From contig CATOTI010000002.1 of the NCBI GenBank assembly GCA_951813295.1, forward strand, positions 124,001 to 188,000: a DNA stretch of 64,000 bases, given 5' to 3'. Below are positions 29,882 to 38,147 of the stretch, one piece after another. The first letter of the stretch is position 1, and the number at the start of each line of letters is the position of its first letter. The notes beneath the pieces are model-generated. The model did not search any database. It was not told the DNA's origin and worked only from the letters and a program-made list of their open reading frames with translations. The position numbers and the translations under genes are program-made. This DNA comes from an uncultured Pseudomonadales bacterium. GTDB taxonomy: Bacteria > Pseudomonadota > Gammaproteobacteria > Pseudomonadales > Azotimanducaceae.

Positions 29882-30646
29882 ATGATCGATCTGCACTATT
29901 GGCCGACGCCCAACGGGTGGAAGGTCAGCATCATGCTCGAGGAATGCGGACTGCCATACCGGCTGATGCCCGTCGATATCGGCGGCGGCGATCAGTTCAG
30001 CGCCGACTTCCTGCGCATCAGCCCGAACAATCGAATGCCCGCGATCGTCGATCACGAGCCCATGGGTGGCGGCGATCCGATCAGCATTTTCGAGTCGGGC
30101 GCGATACTCGAATACCTCGCCGAGAAGAGCGGCCAGTTCATGCCGAGCGAACCGCGCGATCGTTTCGCCGTGCTCCAATGGGTGCACTGGCAGATGGCGA
30201 ACCTCGGCCCGATGATGGGTAACGCCAACCACTTCAAGAACTACGGCAAGAACATTGCCGACGACCCGAAACAGCTCGAGTACGGCACGAAACGATTCGT
30301 CGGCGAAGTTGACCGGCTGTCCGGCGTGATGGACGCGCAGCTGTCGGTCAACGAATACCTCGCTGGCGACGCGTACTCGATCGCCGACATCATCACCTGG
30401 CCCTGGGCGTTCCTGATCGGTCGGATGATCGACGAATCCATGTGGGAACAGTTCCCGCATCTCAAACGGTGGGTCGACCTGATCCACCAACGCCCAGCCG
30501 TCCAGAGCGGCCGCCGCGTCGGCCAGGATCTCGGCAAGCGCGAACTCACCGACGAAGAGGAAAAAGCACGCCGCGAACTCCTCTTCAACCAAACGAACGA
30601 CAAGGTGCGAGCCGCGCGCGAAGCGGCCGCAAAGGCAAACGCATGA
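29882..30646 (+). CDS. glutathione S-transferase family protein (YghU/YfcG-like)
   Basis: 254 residues. The N-terminal thioredoxin domain has TPNGWKVSIMLEECGLPY, SPNNRMPAIVD and IFESGAILEYLAEK; the asparagine in TPNG is the glutathione-interacting residue of the Ure2p/YghU group. The helical C-terminal domain contains YSIADIITWPW. These enzymes are disulfide-bond reductases/peroxidases. The stop overlaps the next start as ATGA, linking it to the enoyl-CoA hydratase and then the selenoprotein. Confidence 0.9.
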   Translation: MIDLHYWPTPNGWKVSIMLEECGLPYRLMPVDIGGGDQFSADFLRISPNNRMPAIVDHEPMGGGDPISIFESGAILEYLAEKSGQFMPSEPRDRFAVLQWVHWQMANLGPMMGNANHFKNYGKNIADDPKQLEYGTKRFVGEVDRLSGVMDAQLSVNEYLAGDAYSIADIITWPWAFLIGRMIDESMWEQFPHLKRWVDLIHQRPAVQSGRRVGQDLGKRELTDEEEKARRELLFNQTNDKVRAAREAAAKANA

Positions 30647-31371
30647 TCGACCTGAACCGGGAAGGAGACGTTTTTGTCCTGCGCATGGACGAAGGCGAAA
30701 ACCGTTGGAACACGAGCTTCGTACGAGCGATCGACGCGGCCCTCGACGAAGTGACCGCGAGTGAAGGTGCCGCGGCACTCGTCACGACGTCGGCGAACGA
30801 GAAGTTCTTCTCGAACGGCCTCGACCTCGAATGGGTGCAGTCATCGGGTGATCATCCGGGCGGCGACCGACAGGTCTTCGGTGCCGAGTTCATGGCGCTG
30901 ATGGCGCGCCTCATCACCCTCCCCGTCCCCAGCGTCTGTGCCGTCAATGGCCACGGTTTCGGCGCCGGTTTCATGGCGGCGCTCTGCCACGACGAACGCG
31001 TGATGCGCGAAGACCGCGGATTCCTGTGCGCGAACGAAATCGCGATCGGCATGACGATCCCGGTTCCGGAACTCGCGCTTTTCCGCCACAAGATGCCGGC
31101 CGATGCGTTCACGCAATCGGTGCTCCTCGCGCGTCGCTGGACAGCGCCCGACGCGCTTGCGGCCGGGATCGTCCAGGAAGCCGCGCCTTTCGAAGCCGTC
31201 GAACGCCGGGCAATTGAGCGCGCCGCCGCGCTGGCACCGCTGGGCGCCAATCGCGAGAACATGCAGTGGATGAAGGAAGCGATCTACGGCGAAGACGCCG
31301 CGATCAACGGCAAGGACGGCGCCGCCCACATGCTGCGCCATCCCGCCGACTTCCACCGTTCCCGACCCTAG
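30643..31371 (+). CDS. enoyl-CoA hydratase/isomerase family protein
   Basis: 242 residues starting at an ATG that overlaps the GST stop. Crotonase fold: FFSNGLDLEWV (oxyanion-hole region), AVNGHGFGAGFMAALCHDERVM and ANEIAIGMTIPVPE. The usual catalytic glutamates are not obvious, so isomerase, hydratase or related activity cannot be separated. It is short for the family, ending in RHPADFHRSRP, and resembles plant/bacterial delta3-delta2 enoyl-CoA isomerases. 24 bases before the AhpD-like gene. Confidence 0.85.
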   Translation: MIDLNREGDVFVLRMDEGENRWNTSFVRAIDAALDEVTASEGAAALVTTSANEKFFSNGLDLEWVQSSGDHPGGDRQVFGAEFMALMARLITLPVPSVCAVNGHGFGAGFMAALCHDERVMREDRGFLCANEIAIGMTIPVPELALFRHKMPADAFTQSVLLARRWTAPDALAAGIVQEAAPFEAVERRAIERAAALAPLGANRENMQWMKEAIYGEDAAINGKDGAAHMLRHPADFHRSRP

Positions 31372-31395
31372 CCCGGTGAAGAGTCGCGCGGAAAC

Positions 31396-32424
31396 ATGAG
31401 CCCGTCGATCGAAGCGACACGCGCCCGACATCGGGAGATCGTCGCGCGCTTCGCCCAGACCGGTAGCTGGTGGAGCGCGGTTGATCGAAACGTCATCGTC
31501 GAAGAGACGCGCAGCGCGCCAGACTGCCAGCTATGCCGTGCCAGGCGAGCCGAGCTGTCGCCCGAGGCCGTCACCGGCGAGCACGACAACTCGGGACGTC
31601 TGCCACCCATCGCCGTCGAGGTCATCCACGCCGTCCGCAACGACTCGGGTCGCCTGACGCGACGCTGGTTCGACCACGTCGTCGACATGGGGATGCAGGA
31701 AGAGGCGTACGTCGAACTCGTCGCAAGCGCGGTGATCATCGACACGGACTCACAGGCGAAGGACCGTCAGTTCCTCGAACTCGAGGTGCCGGCCCGCGGC
31801 TTCCCGGACTTCATCCGAAGCGACGCCGTCGTCGATGTCGGTGCGTGGTTGCCGGTGGCCGAACGCGGCATCACCGGCTCGACCGCCCATATCACGCGCT
31901 CACTCGGGCTCGTGCCGAGTGCACTCAAACTCTTCTTCGACACGTTCGAGCCTTCCTACTACATGCAAGAAGGCAAGGCGTTTAGCCTCGATCACGACCA
32001 GGTCGAACTCGTGGCCTCCCGTGTCTCGACCGTCAACCAGTGCTTCTACTGAACCACCTGGCATACCGCGGCGCTCCGTGAGAGCAGCACGACCGACGAT
32101 CTGGATCTCAACATCATCCACAACGATTCGGGCCGAGACGGCGGCGTGTCGGGCGGTCGGATTCTCGCCAACATCGCCGAAGCGACCGCCCGCTGGGACT
32201 GGCAAACGCTCGATCAGCATCTCGACCTCGCGCGACGCGTCTTGCACGCCGATCAGATCGACGACGCCTTGCTCGTGGCGGCCGGTTTCAACGGCATCAC
32301 ACGGGTCGCGGACGCGATCGGCATACCGCTGGAAGACCACACCGAGAATTCGACGCGCGAGCTACGCGCCGATGCGGGAATCGACGCGTTCGCGAGATCC
32401 GAGAAGTGGGCTCGCGAAGGCTAG
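31396..32424 (+). CDS. AhpD-like alkylhydroperoxidase selenoprotein (UGA-decoded selenocysteine at residue 219)
   Basis: 342 residues if the UGA at 32050-32052 is read as selenocysteine. The frame is open on both sides: before it NQCFY, after it TTWHTAALRESS, and on to a TAG at 32422-32424 with DARRVLH/VADAIGIPLEDH-type helical sequence. The resulting C216-F-Y-U219-T-T-W-H223 is exactly the CxxCxxxH active site of AhpD/carboxymuconolactone decarboxylases, with Sec at the peroxidatic position. A second CxLC pair lies at residues 44-47. Start ATG at 31396 with GGAAAC upstream. It is third in a GST-crotonase-AhpD operon. Without Sec decoding it would end as a useless 218-residue stub. AhpD-related selenoproteins are a known class. 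Confidence 0.88.
32069..32091 (+). promoter_or_regulatory. SECIS-like stem-loop of the AhpD-like selenoprotein
   Basis: GCTC (32073-32076) pairs with GAGC (32082-32085) around loop CGTGA. The helix extends with CGGC (32069-32072) pairing to GC and CG on the far side across two bulged adenines. The loop starts 24 bases after the UGA and has G at its second position, both expected of bacterial SECIS elements. Pairing was done by eye. Confidence 0.55.
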
Positions 32425-33257
32425 CCGTTCTCGATCGGTAGATCCTTGACGGCAGCTTCCATCGTCGGAATGTGAGCCGCGGGTTCGATCCCGCCGCCGA
32501 GCGTTCGCAGGCAGAGATGCGATAGACCCGCCTGCTCCCAGTTGACGACTCGATCACGCCACTCCGCCTCGCGCGGTCCGACGACCGCCACGCCGGCTTC
32601 GATACCGATTTCACTCGGATTGCGGCCGACGTTTTCAGCATGGGAATCAATCCCGCCTTTCACGTCACCGAATTCTTCGGGTGAGCAGAGGGCGAACCAA
32701 CCATCGGCTAGTTCGCCGATACGACGGGAGACAACGGGCGACGGCACGCCGCTCGCCCCAATCCACATCGGTATAGATCGTGACGGCAGCGGATTGATGC
32801 CGTTCCCATGCACCTGATCGAACTCTCCCTCAAAATCGACGCTCTCCTCGGTCCAAAGGCGGCGCAGGAGCACCATCTGCTCGGAGCACCGACGACCGCG
32901 AGTATGGAAATCCTCACCCAGCGATTCGTATTCATCCCGACTGCCGCCGACGCCGATGCCGAGCCTGACGCGCCCGCCGCTCAAGCGATCAATCGTCGCC
33001 AGCTGCTTGGCGAGCAACACCGTCTGGCGTGACGGCACGATGATGACGGACGGGACGAGTTCGATCTTCGACGTCACGGCAGCGATGAACGACAAGAGCG
33101 CCAGCGGTTCGTGAAGATGCCCACTGCCCGGACGCGCGACCTGATCAGGCACCCGAAGGTGCGCGAGACCGAGATCGTCCGCGGCCTGCGCGAACGCTTT
33201 CAACGCACCGACATCGTCCTTGAGTTCTCTGACGGGTAGTGAGATTCCAACTTTCAA
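32421..33257 (-). CDS. luciferase-like monooxygenase (LLM) family oxidoreductase
   Basis: 278 residues starting with TTG 33255-33257; AGAGGAG lies nine bases upstream. LLM TIM-barrel sequence: KIELVPSVIIVPSRQTVLLAKQLATID, GGRVRLGIGVGGSRDEY, SIPMWIGASG. It is most like the F420-dependent TIGR03619-type group, but the flavin cannot be fixed. It is convergent with the AhpD-like selenoprotein (stops overlap in a CTAG) and divergent from the ArsC-like selenoprotein, so it sits between the two. Confidence 0.86.
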   Translation of the reverse strand: MKVGISLPVRELKDDVGALKAFAQAADDLGLAHLRVPDQVARPGSGHLHEPLALLSFIAAVTSKIELVPSVIIVPSRQTVLLAKQLATIDRLSGGRVRLGIGVGGSRDEYESLGEDFHTRGRRCSEQMVLLRRLWTEESVDFEGEFDQVHGNGINPLPSRSIPMWIGASGVPSPVVSRRIGELADGWFALCSPEEFGDVKGGIDSHAENVGRNPSEIGIEAGVAVVGPREAEWRDRVVNWEQAGLSHLCLRTLGGGIEPAAHIPTMEAAVKDLPIENG

Positions 33258-33260
33258 CGC

Positions 33261-33301
33261 CTATGCTCCTCTGACCTAATTTCACGGACGGGAGAGCATA
33301 G
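33261..33301. promoter_or_regulatory. 8-base inverted repeat in the LLM/ArsC-like divergent region
   Basis: CTATGCTC at 33261-33268 and GAGCATAG at 33294-33301 are perfect inverted copies 25 bases apart, in the 92-base gap between two divergent genes. The left copy overlaps the ribosome site of the LLM gene. It could be an operator or a leader hairpin; no match to a known regulator is claimed. Confidence 0.35.
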
Positions 33302-33349
33302 TCGCTCCTCCCGACCCTCCACAAAAACGAGCAACTTCAGGAGTCAGAT

Positions 33350-33691
33350 ATGGCGAAAGACGTCGACTGGTACTACTACCGCAGCGGCTGAACGGCTTGT
33401 GCAAAAGCCGCCAAGTTCATGGCGGCCCGTGATATCGAAGTCCTCGACAAGACACCCGCGAGCAGAAAACTATCGCGCGAGGACGCTGTCCGTGTCGCAA
33501 CCGACGCCAAGGCGATCCACGTCGCCCGCGGCAAAAAGGTCGCGGTGCATGACGGAGGGAAAGGTGTCAGCGACGAAACACTCGACGCGATGTTGGGATC
33601 CACCGGCAACTTACGCTCACCGTTGGTCGTCGTCGGCGATACCGTCGTGGTCGGATTCAACGAGTCCGTTTTCGAGGAAGTGTTCGCCTGA
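33350..33691 (+). CDS. ArsC-family thioredoxin-fold selenoprotein (UGA-decoded selenocysteine at residue 14)
   Basis: 113 residues. The ATG at 33350 has AGGAG seven bases upstream. After MAKDVDWYYYRSG comes a UGA (33389-33391), and the same frame continues as TACAKAAKFMAARDIEVLDK to a TGA at 33689-33691. This gives U14-T-A-C17 after a beta-strand, the redox motif position of ArsC/Spx-type thioredoxin folds. The rest (HVARGKKVAVHDGG, LGSTGNLRSPLVVVGDTVVVGFNE) is typical of ArsC-like redox proteins. Conventional calling would start at the later ATG 33419 and lose the active site. Convergent with the CaiB gene with no gap. Confidence 0.88.
33407..33426 (+). promoter_or_regulatory. SECIS-like stem-loop of the ArsC-like selenoprotein
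   Basis: GCCGCCA (33407-33413) pairs perfectly with TGGCGGC (33420-33426) around a six-base loop AGTTCA. The loop begins 22 bases after the UGA and has G in its second position, as in the bacterial SECIS consensus. A second, smaller hairpin (GGCTT/AAGCC at 33394-33409) lies closer to the UGA and could form instead. Confidence 0.65.
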
Positions 33692-34879
33692 TCACTCGGA
33701 GGCGATCGCGACGCCATCCGTGATGAGCGTCTCGATCGTCGCTTCGTCGTAACCGGCCTCGGTCAGCACCGCACGCGTATGCTCGCCGAGGAGCGGTGCC
33801 ACCTGCTCTGTGGCTGGCGGCGTCGCCGCGAACTTCGCCGCTGGGCGTGGCTGGCGGATGCGACCGAGGTGCGGATGGTCGTACTCCGTCACCGTGCCGT
33901 TCACCTTGATCTGCTCGTGCTCGATCACCTCGGGCCGCGACAACACCGGCGCGCATGGTACCTCCTCGGCATCGAGACGTTCGAGCCAGTACGCCGAGGT
34001 ATTCGTCGCGAGCACCTCCGCCGTCAGCTCGAGACGCAACGCGCCGTTCATCCCGCGCGCCCGGGGCGTCGAAAATCGTTCATCGGTCAACCATTCGGGT
34101 TTGTCCAACGCGCGGCACATGCCTTCCCATTCACGGTTTGAGAGCGCGCCAGCGGTGATGTAGCCGTCCTTTGTCTGATAGATGAGATCTCGCGTCCGTT
34201 GACCGCGCTTCACGTTGGCTTCGTTACCAACGAACGTCAGTCCCACCAGCCCTTCCGGCCAGAGGAAGGACACGAGCGCATCGAGCATCGCGACGTCGAC
34301 AGCCTGCCCCTCGCCGGTACGCTCCCGCGACAGCAACGCCGCCGTGATCGCCTGCGCGACCGTCAGGCCGGTCGTCTTGTCCGGGATCACCGTTCGCATC
34401 AGGCGCGGGCGGTCGTTTTCGCTCGATGCCTGGATATCCGCCATGCCCGAAAGTGCCTGGATGACCGGATCGTAAACCCGCTTGTGAGCGTACGGTCCTT
34501 CTTCGCCAAAACCACTGACAGACACGTAGACGAGCCGCGGGTTGATCTCCCGCAACACCTCGTAACCGAGGCCCATGCCGGAGGCCGCCCCAGGGCGGAA
34601 GTTCTGAATGAAGACGTCAGCGTTTGCGACGAGCTTCTTCACGACATCGATGCCGTGCTCGGTGTGCAGATCGAGCGCAATCGAGCGCTTGCCCCGATTG
34701 GCCGACACGAACGTGCCCGACAGCCCGCTCCCGCCCATTGCGCGGATCAGATCGCCGTTCAGCGGTTCGACCTTGATGACATCGGCGCCCTGATCCGCAA
34801 GCAATGTGGTCGCGATCGGCCCCGAAAGCACACGCGAAAGATCGACGATTCGAAAACCGGTGAGAGGTCCAGACGCCAC
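33692..34879 (-). CDS. CaiB/BaiF family CoA-transferase
   Basis: 395 residues. It begins with GPLTGFRIVDLSRVLSGP and ADQGADVIKVE as in class III CoA-transferases. The covalent-catalysis aspartate is Asp137 in the motif VYDPVIQALSG. Also present: FIQNFRPG and YVSVSGFGEEGPY. Transfers CoA between acids. It is the last gene of the eight-gene minus-strand run from the symporter, suggesting activation of the imported substrate. Confidence 0.93.
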   Translation of the reverse strand: MASGPLTGFRIVDLSRVLSGPIATTLLADQGADVIKVEPLNGDLIRAMGGSGLSGTFVSANRGKRSIALDLHTEHGIDVVKKLVANADVFIQNFRPGAASGMGLGYEVLREINPRLVYVSVSGFGEEGPYAHKRVYDPVIQALSGMADIQASSENDRPRLMRTVIPDKTTGLTVAQAITAALLSRERTGEGQAVDVAMLDALVSFLWPEGLVGLTFVGNEANVKRGQRTRDLIYQTKDGYITAGALSNREWEGMCRALDKPEWLTDERFSTPRARGMNGALRLELTAEVLATNTSAYWLERLDAEEVPCAPVLSRPEVIEHEQIKVNGTVTEYDHPHLGRIRQPRPAAKFAATPPATEQVAPLLGEHTRAVLTEAGYDEATIETLITDGVAIASE

Positions 34880-34920
34880 GTTACTTCTCCGTCCGAGCGC
34901 CGCTCGAGCGGCGGGTCATG

Positions 34921-35985
34921 TCACGAGTCACGAGCAAAGCAGTCCCTGAGAAACGCTGCAAGCTGAGCACGCCAGGCAGGCCATTCGTGCGAACCGTCGA
35001 CCTCCGTATACGTAAAGCGCACGTTCCGTTCATCGAGCAGACGCCGCAGACGTCGATGCCCGATCGTGCGCCGATCCGATCGCCCGACGCCGAGCCACAA
35101 CCGACCGATGCGATCCGCCTCGCGTCTGAGGTCCGGTAGCGCCGCGTCGATGTCGAACGTCTCGGCGGACAGCACCCCCGAGGAAAACTCACCGACGATT
35201 CCAAATATCTCGGGATGGCGCAGACCGATCAGGAACGACTGCCCCGCTCCCATCGAAAGACCCGCGATCGCCCGCCCGTCCCGATCCGTGCGGCTTGAGT
35301 AGCGTGATTCGACAAACGGAATCACGGTCTCGATCAGTTCCGAACGCAGGTGTCGCAACGATCCGGGTTCGTTTCTCGACGGGTCCAGCACACCGCCGAC
35401 GGGTTCACGCACGTAGCCGTTGGTGAAGACCACGATGACGGGGTCGATCACACCGGCATCGATCAGATTGTCGAGGATGTGGTCTGCGGCACCCGCGTGC
35501 AGCCAACTCTCCTCGGTCTGCTCCGCCCCGTGACGCAGATAAATCGTCGGATAGCGCCTGGACGGATCGTAGTCGGGTGGTGTGTAAACCCATAGAAGCC
35601 GGTCTTCGTCCCGGGCCCGATAACGGTGGCGATGGAGATCACCATGGGCGACGTCGCGCAGTTGGTCGACGCGCGCCTCGCCCGGTACGTCGACGAGGCT
35701 ATAGGCGGTGTTGATGCGCCGGCCGTGACGCGGGTTCGACGGATCGGGGATCACCAACCCATCGACGAAAAAGAAATAGACGTAGAGCCCCGGCTCCAGA
35801 TCGACCTCGAGGGACCAAACCCCGTCATCACCGCGAACGAGACTCAGCGGGCGCGTGAACGGATAGCCGATCGCGACACCCACCTCATGGGCGTTCGGGG
35901 CCGCCAAGGCAAAACGCACTCGGCCGCCATCGATCAGCGGCGACGGCGTGGTGGCCTGCTTCAAAGCGCGCGGTGGTTTAGTCAC
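34921..35985 (-). CDS. esterase-family hydrolase with N-terminal carbohydrate-binding-like domain
   Basis: 354 residues from GTG 35983-35985, preceded by AGGAGAGG. It overlaps the upstream stop by eight bases (GTGACTAA). Residues about 20-100 are an E-set/CBM48-like beta-sandwich (VRFALAAPNAHEVGVAIG, GVWSLEVDLEPGLYVYFFFVDG). Residues 110-354 are an esterase-D/Fes-type alpha/beta hydrolase with the nucleophile Ser244 in AGLSMGAG and the final histidine in DGSHEWPAW. Such proteins act as feruloyl-, enterobactin- or other esterases. No signal peptide is evident. Confidence 0.85.
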   Translation of the reverse strand: MTKPPRALKQATTPSPLIDGGRVRFALAAPNAHEVGVAIGYPFTRPLSLVRGDDGVWSLEVDLEPGLYVYFFFVDGLVIPDPSNPRHGRRINTAYSLVDVPGEARVDQLRDVAHGDLHRHRYRARDEDRLLWVYTPPDYDPSRRYPTIYLRHGAEQTEESWLHAGAADHILDNLIDAGVIDPVIVVFTNGYVREPVGGVLDPSRNEPGSLRHLRSELIETVIPFVESRYSSRTDRDGRAIAGLSMGAGQSFLIGLRHPEIFGIVGEFSSGVLSAETFDIDAALPDLRREADRIGRLWLGVGRSDRRTIGHRRLRRLLDERNVRFTYTEVDGSHEWPAWRAQLAAFLRDCFARDS

Positions 35986-36982
35986 ACACCTCTCCTGACA
36001 GAATGCGCGCATAGGCGTCGATTTGTTCGGGCGAGCCGCGGCGCTGCGGCACAAAGTCGACATGCGCGTCGAGCGATGCGTTCTTGTCGACGACGACGCC
36101 CCACAGCGGATCGACCTGATTTGGTACGACGGAATAGCGAACGTCGATCACAAACGGTTCATCGCTCGGCGAGGCGGGATCGAGGGCGAGGTAATCATCG
36201 GAGAACCAACGGAAGCGCTCGATGTCGATTGCCGACTGGCTCTGGGCCGGTAGCCAATCGAATGCATCGAAGCGGGGGATCGACGTGCCGCCACAGTGCT
36301 CGAGCCGGGCACCGGCGCGGATCGCGTCGACATGGAAAACGCCGTCCGATTCATAAATCAGTTTCCAGGCGAGGAGGTTCCCGAACCCGGGCTTGGCCGT
36401 GATACGCGTCGGTTCGTGACCACGACGCGACGCCAGGTCGTACGCAAGGTTCTCGACACGCGCGTTCTGAATCGCCCCCAGACTCATATAGAAGATCGCC
36501 CAACCGACACCGAACAACGCGAATGCCCGTTGGCCGCGCCAAAGCCCCAAGCCGATCGCCGTCACCAGCGGCAACGTGAAGAACGGATCGATGATCGAGA
36601 CGGTGTTCCAACTCACGCGATAGTTGCTGAACGGCCAGAAGAGCTGGGTGCCGTAGGAGGTACACGCGTCGAGCAGACCGTGCGTCGCGTAGCCGAGCAG
36701 GCAAACGACGTAAGCGGTCTTCCAATCGAGCGCGCGCCGGACGAACGGAAAAAGCACAACCGAACAGATGAGGGCACCGACCGGGATGAAGATCAGCGAG
36801 TGCGTGAACTGTCGATGGAACTCGAGAAAAAGCAGCGAATCCGTGGACGACTGAATGAACACGTCCAGATCCGGTGCGAGACCCGAAAGCGCGCCCAGCG
36901 CCACCACCGCGCCCATCTTCGCGCGCGGAACGATCGACTGGGGGACAACCGCGCCAAGCGCGCCCTGACTGAGCGGATCCAA
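35978..36982 (-). CDS. YdjM-like membrane-bound metal-dependent hydrolase
   Basis: 334 residues starting at a TTG (36980-36982). The N-terminal half has several membrane helices and the conserved YdjM/LexA-binding family motifs: MDPLSQGALGA, GLAPDLDVF, HRQFTHSL and GYATHGLLDACTSYGTQLFWPF, which carry the putative metal ligands. The C-terminal 130 residues are soluble. The family's function is poorly known. Its stop lies within the start of the esterase gene, indicating translational coupling. Confidence 0.85.
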   Translation of the reverse strand: MDPLSQGALGAVVPQSIVPRAKMGAVVALGALSGLAPDLDVFIQSSTDSLLFLEFHRQFTHSLIFIPVGALICSVVLFPFVRRALDWKTAYVVCLLGYATHGLLDACTSYGTQLFWPFSNYRVSWNTVSIIDPFFTLPLVTAIGLGLWRGQRAFALFGVGWAIFYMSLGAIQNARVENLAYDLASRRGHEPTRITAKPGFGNLLAWKLIYESDGVFHVDAIRAGARLEHCGGTSIPRFDAFDWLPAQSQSAIDIERFRWFSDDYLALDPASPSDEPFVIDVRYSVVPNQVDPLWGVVVDKNASLDAHVDFVPQRRGSPEQIDAYARILSGEVCD

Positions 36983-37023
36983 CGGAAGTCTTAGGCCTTC
37001 GTCTATCGAGTGAGCGCGTCTAT

Positions 37024-38121
37024 CTAGCGAACCCGGGCACGCGTCGGCAACTCGACGATCGCCGTTGCGTAGGCCGACGCCAAACCGCTTTGATTACGAT
37101 TCTCGACACTCACTTCGACCAGGTGCGAATCGCCCTCGACGAACGTCCGCAACACCTTCCCGTGGACGGTGTTGGTATCGCCGACCACGTTGGGGTGGCG
37201 GATCGACGCGTTCATCGAACGCAGGATCCCATCGTCGCCCATCCAGTCGGTCACCATCTGCGTCAGCCAACAGACGCGCTGCGGACCGAAGTCGAACTGC
37301 CCCGGCATGTTGCGACGCTTCTGGGCGTGCTCTTCGTCGAACCGGCCGCCGCCGCCGAGATCGGCAGACCCTTCGGCGTCGAGCGCGGCGCGGGTGCTCC
37401 GACCCGTGCCGAGTGCGCCGTGCGTGAAGAGGAAGAGTTCGGTCACCGAATACGTGCCCTTCTTCAGAGGCGGCATTTCTTCACCTTCCACGACGTCTTC
37501 GAAGAACCGCGTCTCGGCGCCGCGACGCATCCGTTCCCAAACGAGCGGATCGGCCGGTTCGATCACCGACGCCGCGGTTTCGCCGGCTGCCGGGTTGCGG
37601 TCGTATTCGAGCGTGTGGCCCATGTTTTCGTAGCGCGCCATCAACGTCTTTACACGCGCGACCACCTCATGGCGTTGGTTCGTATAGGTCACGAGGCCCG
37701 TGTTGAAAGCGATCCCGCCGATACGCTTGCTCGTCTTGCGAACTGTCTCCCCCACACGCTCCGTACAGGTGATCCGATCGCCGACCCAGATCGGCCTGAC
37801 GAACTCGATATCGGCGCCCGCGTAATTGACCGGTAGGAATTCGGTCGAAACCCGCTTGCGATCGATCGCGCCGGTTTCGCCGGCGACCACGCCCAGGCTC
37901 ACCGAAAAGATGAAAGCCGGCGGCGCGGTCATCATCCCGAAGCGGCTCGCCGCCGCATGGGTTTCGTCACGAAAAAGCGGGTTGTAGTCGCCCACGCCAT
38001 CCCCGAAGCGGCGGATATTGTCGAGGTTCGCTTCCTTTGAAGGTTTGAACGGCAGCTCCTCGCCGATCGTTTTTCGGTACTCGTCCTGGAACTGATCGAG
38101 CGTCGTGATGACGTCGGACAT
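37024..38121 (-). CDS. MaoC-like acyl dehydratase, double hot-dog
   Basis: 365 residues with GGGGGAAGC before the ATG. The N-terminal domain reads DGVGDYNPLFRDETHAAASRFG, the MaoC hydratase-2-like motif. A second hot-dog domain follows, with FDFGPQRVCWLTQMVTDWMGDDG near the end. Expected to hydrate or dehydrate an acyl-CoA. It lies 26 bases downstream of an esterase gene and upstream of YdjM and CaiB genes in the same direction. Confidence 0.88.
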   Translation of the reverse strand: MSDVITTLDQFQDEYRKTIGEELPFKPSKEANLDNIRRFGDGVGDYNPLFRDETHAAASRFGMMTAPPAFIFSVSLGVVAGETGAIDRKRVSTEFLPVNYAGADIEFVRPIWVGDRITCTERVGETVRKTSKRIGGIAFNTGLVTYTNQRHEVVARVKTLMARYENMGHTLEYDRNPAAGETAASVIEPADPLVWERMRRGAETRFFEDVVEGEEMPPLKKGTYSVTELFLFTHGALGTGRSTRAALDAEGSADLGGGGRFDEEHAQKRRNMPGQFDFGPQRVCWLTQMVTDWMGDDGILRSMNASIRHPNVVGDTNTVHGKVLRTFVEGDSHLVEVSVENRNQSGLASAYATAIVELPTRARVR

Positions 38122-38147
38122 GCTTCCCCCTTTGTATCTCGCTACTT

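Noticed and set aside
29687..30778. 364-codon N-terminal extension of the cytochrome/monooxygenase protein
   Set aside because: It is antisense to the GST gene, has no domain similarity, and a clear signal peptide with ribosome site starts at 29686.
33394..33409. GGCTT/AAGCC hairpin as the SECIS of the ArsC-like gene
   Set aside because: Its loop is only 7 bases after the UGA, closer than bacterial SECIS elements; the hairpin at 33407-33426 fits better.
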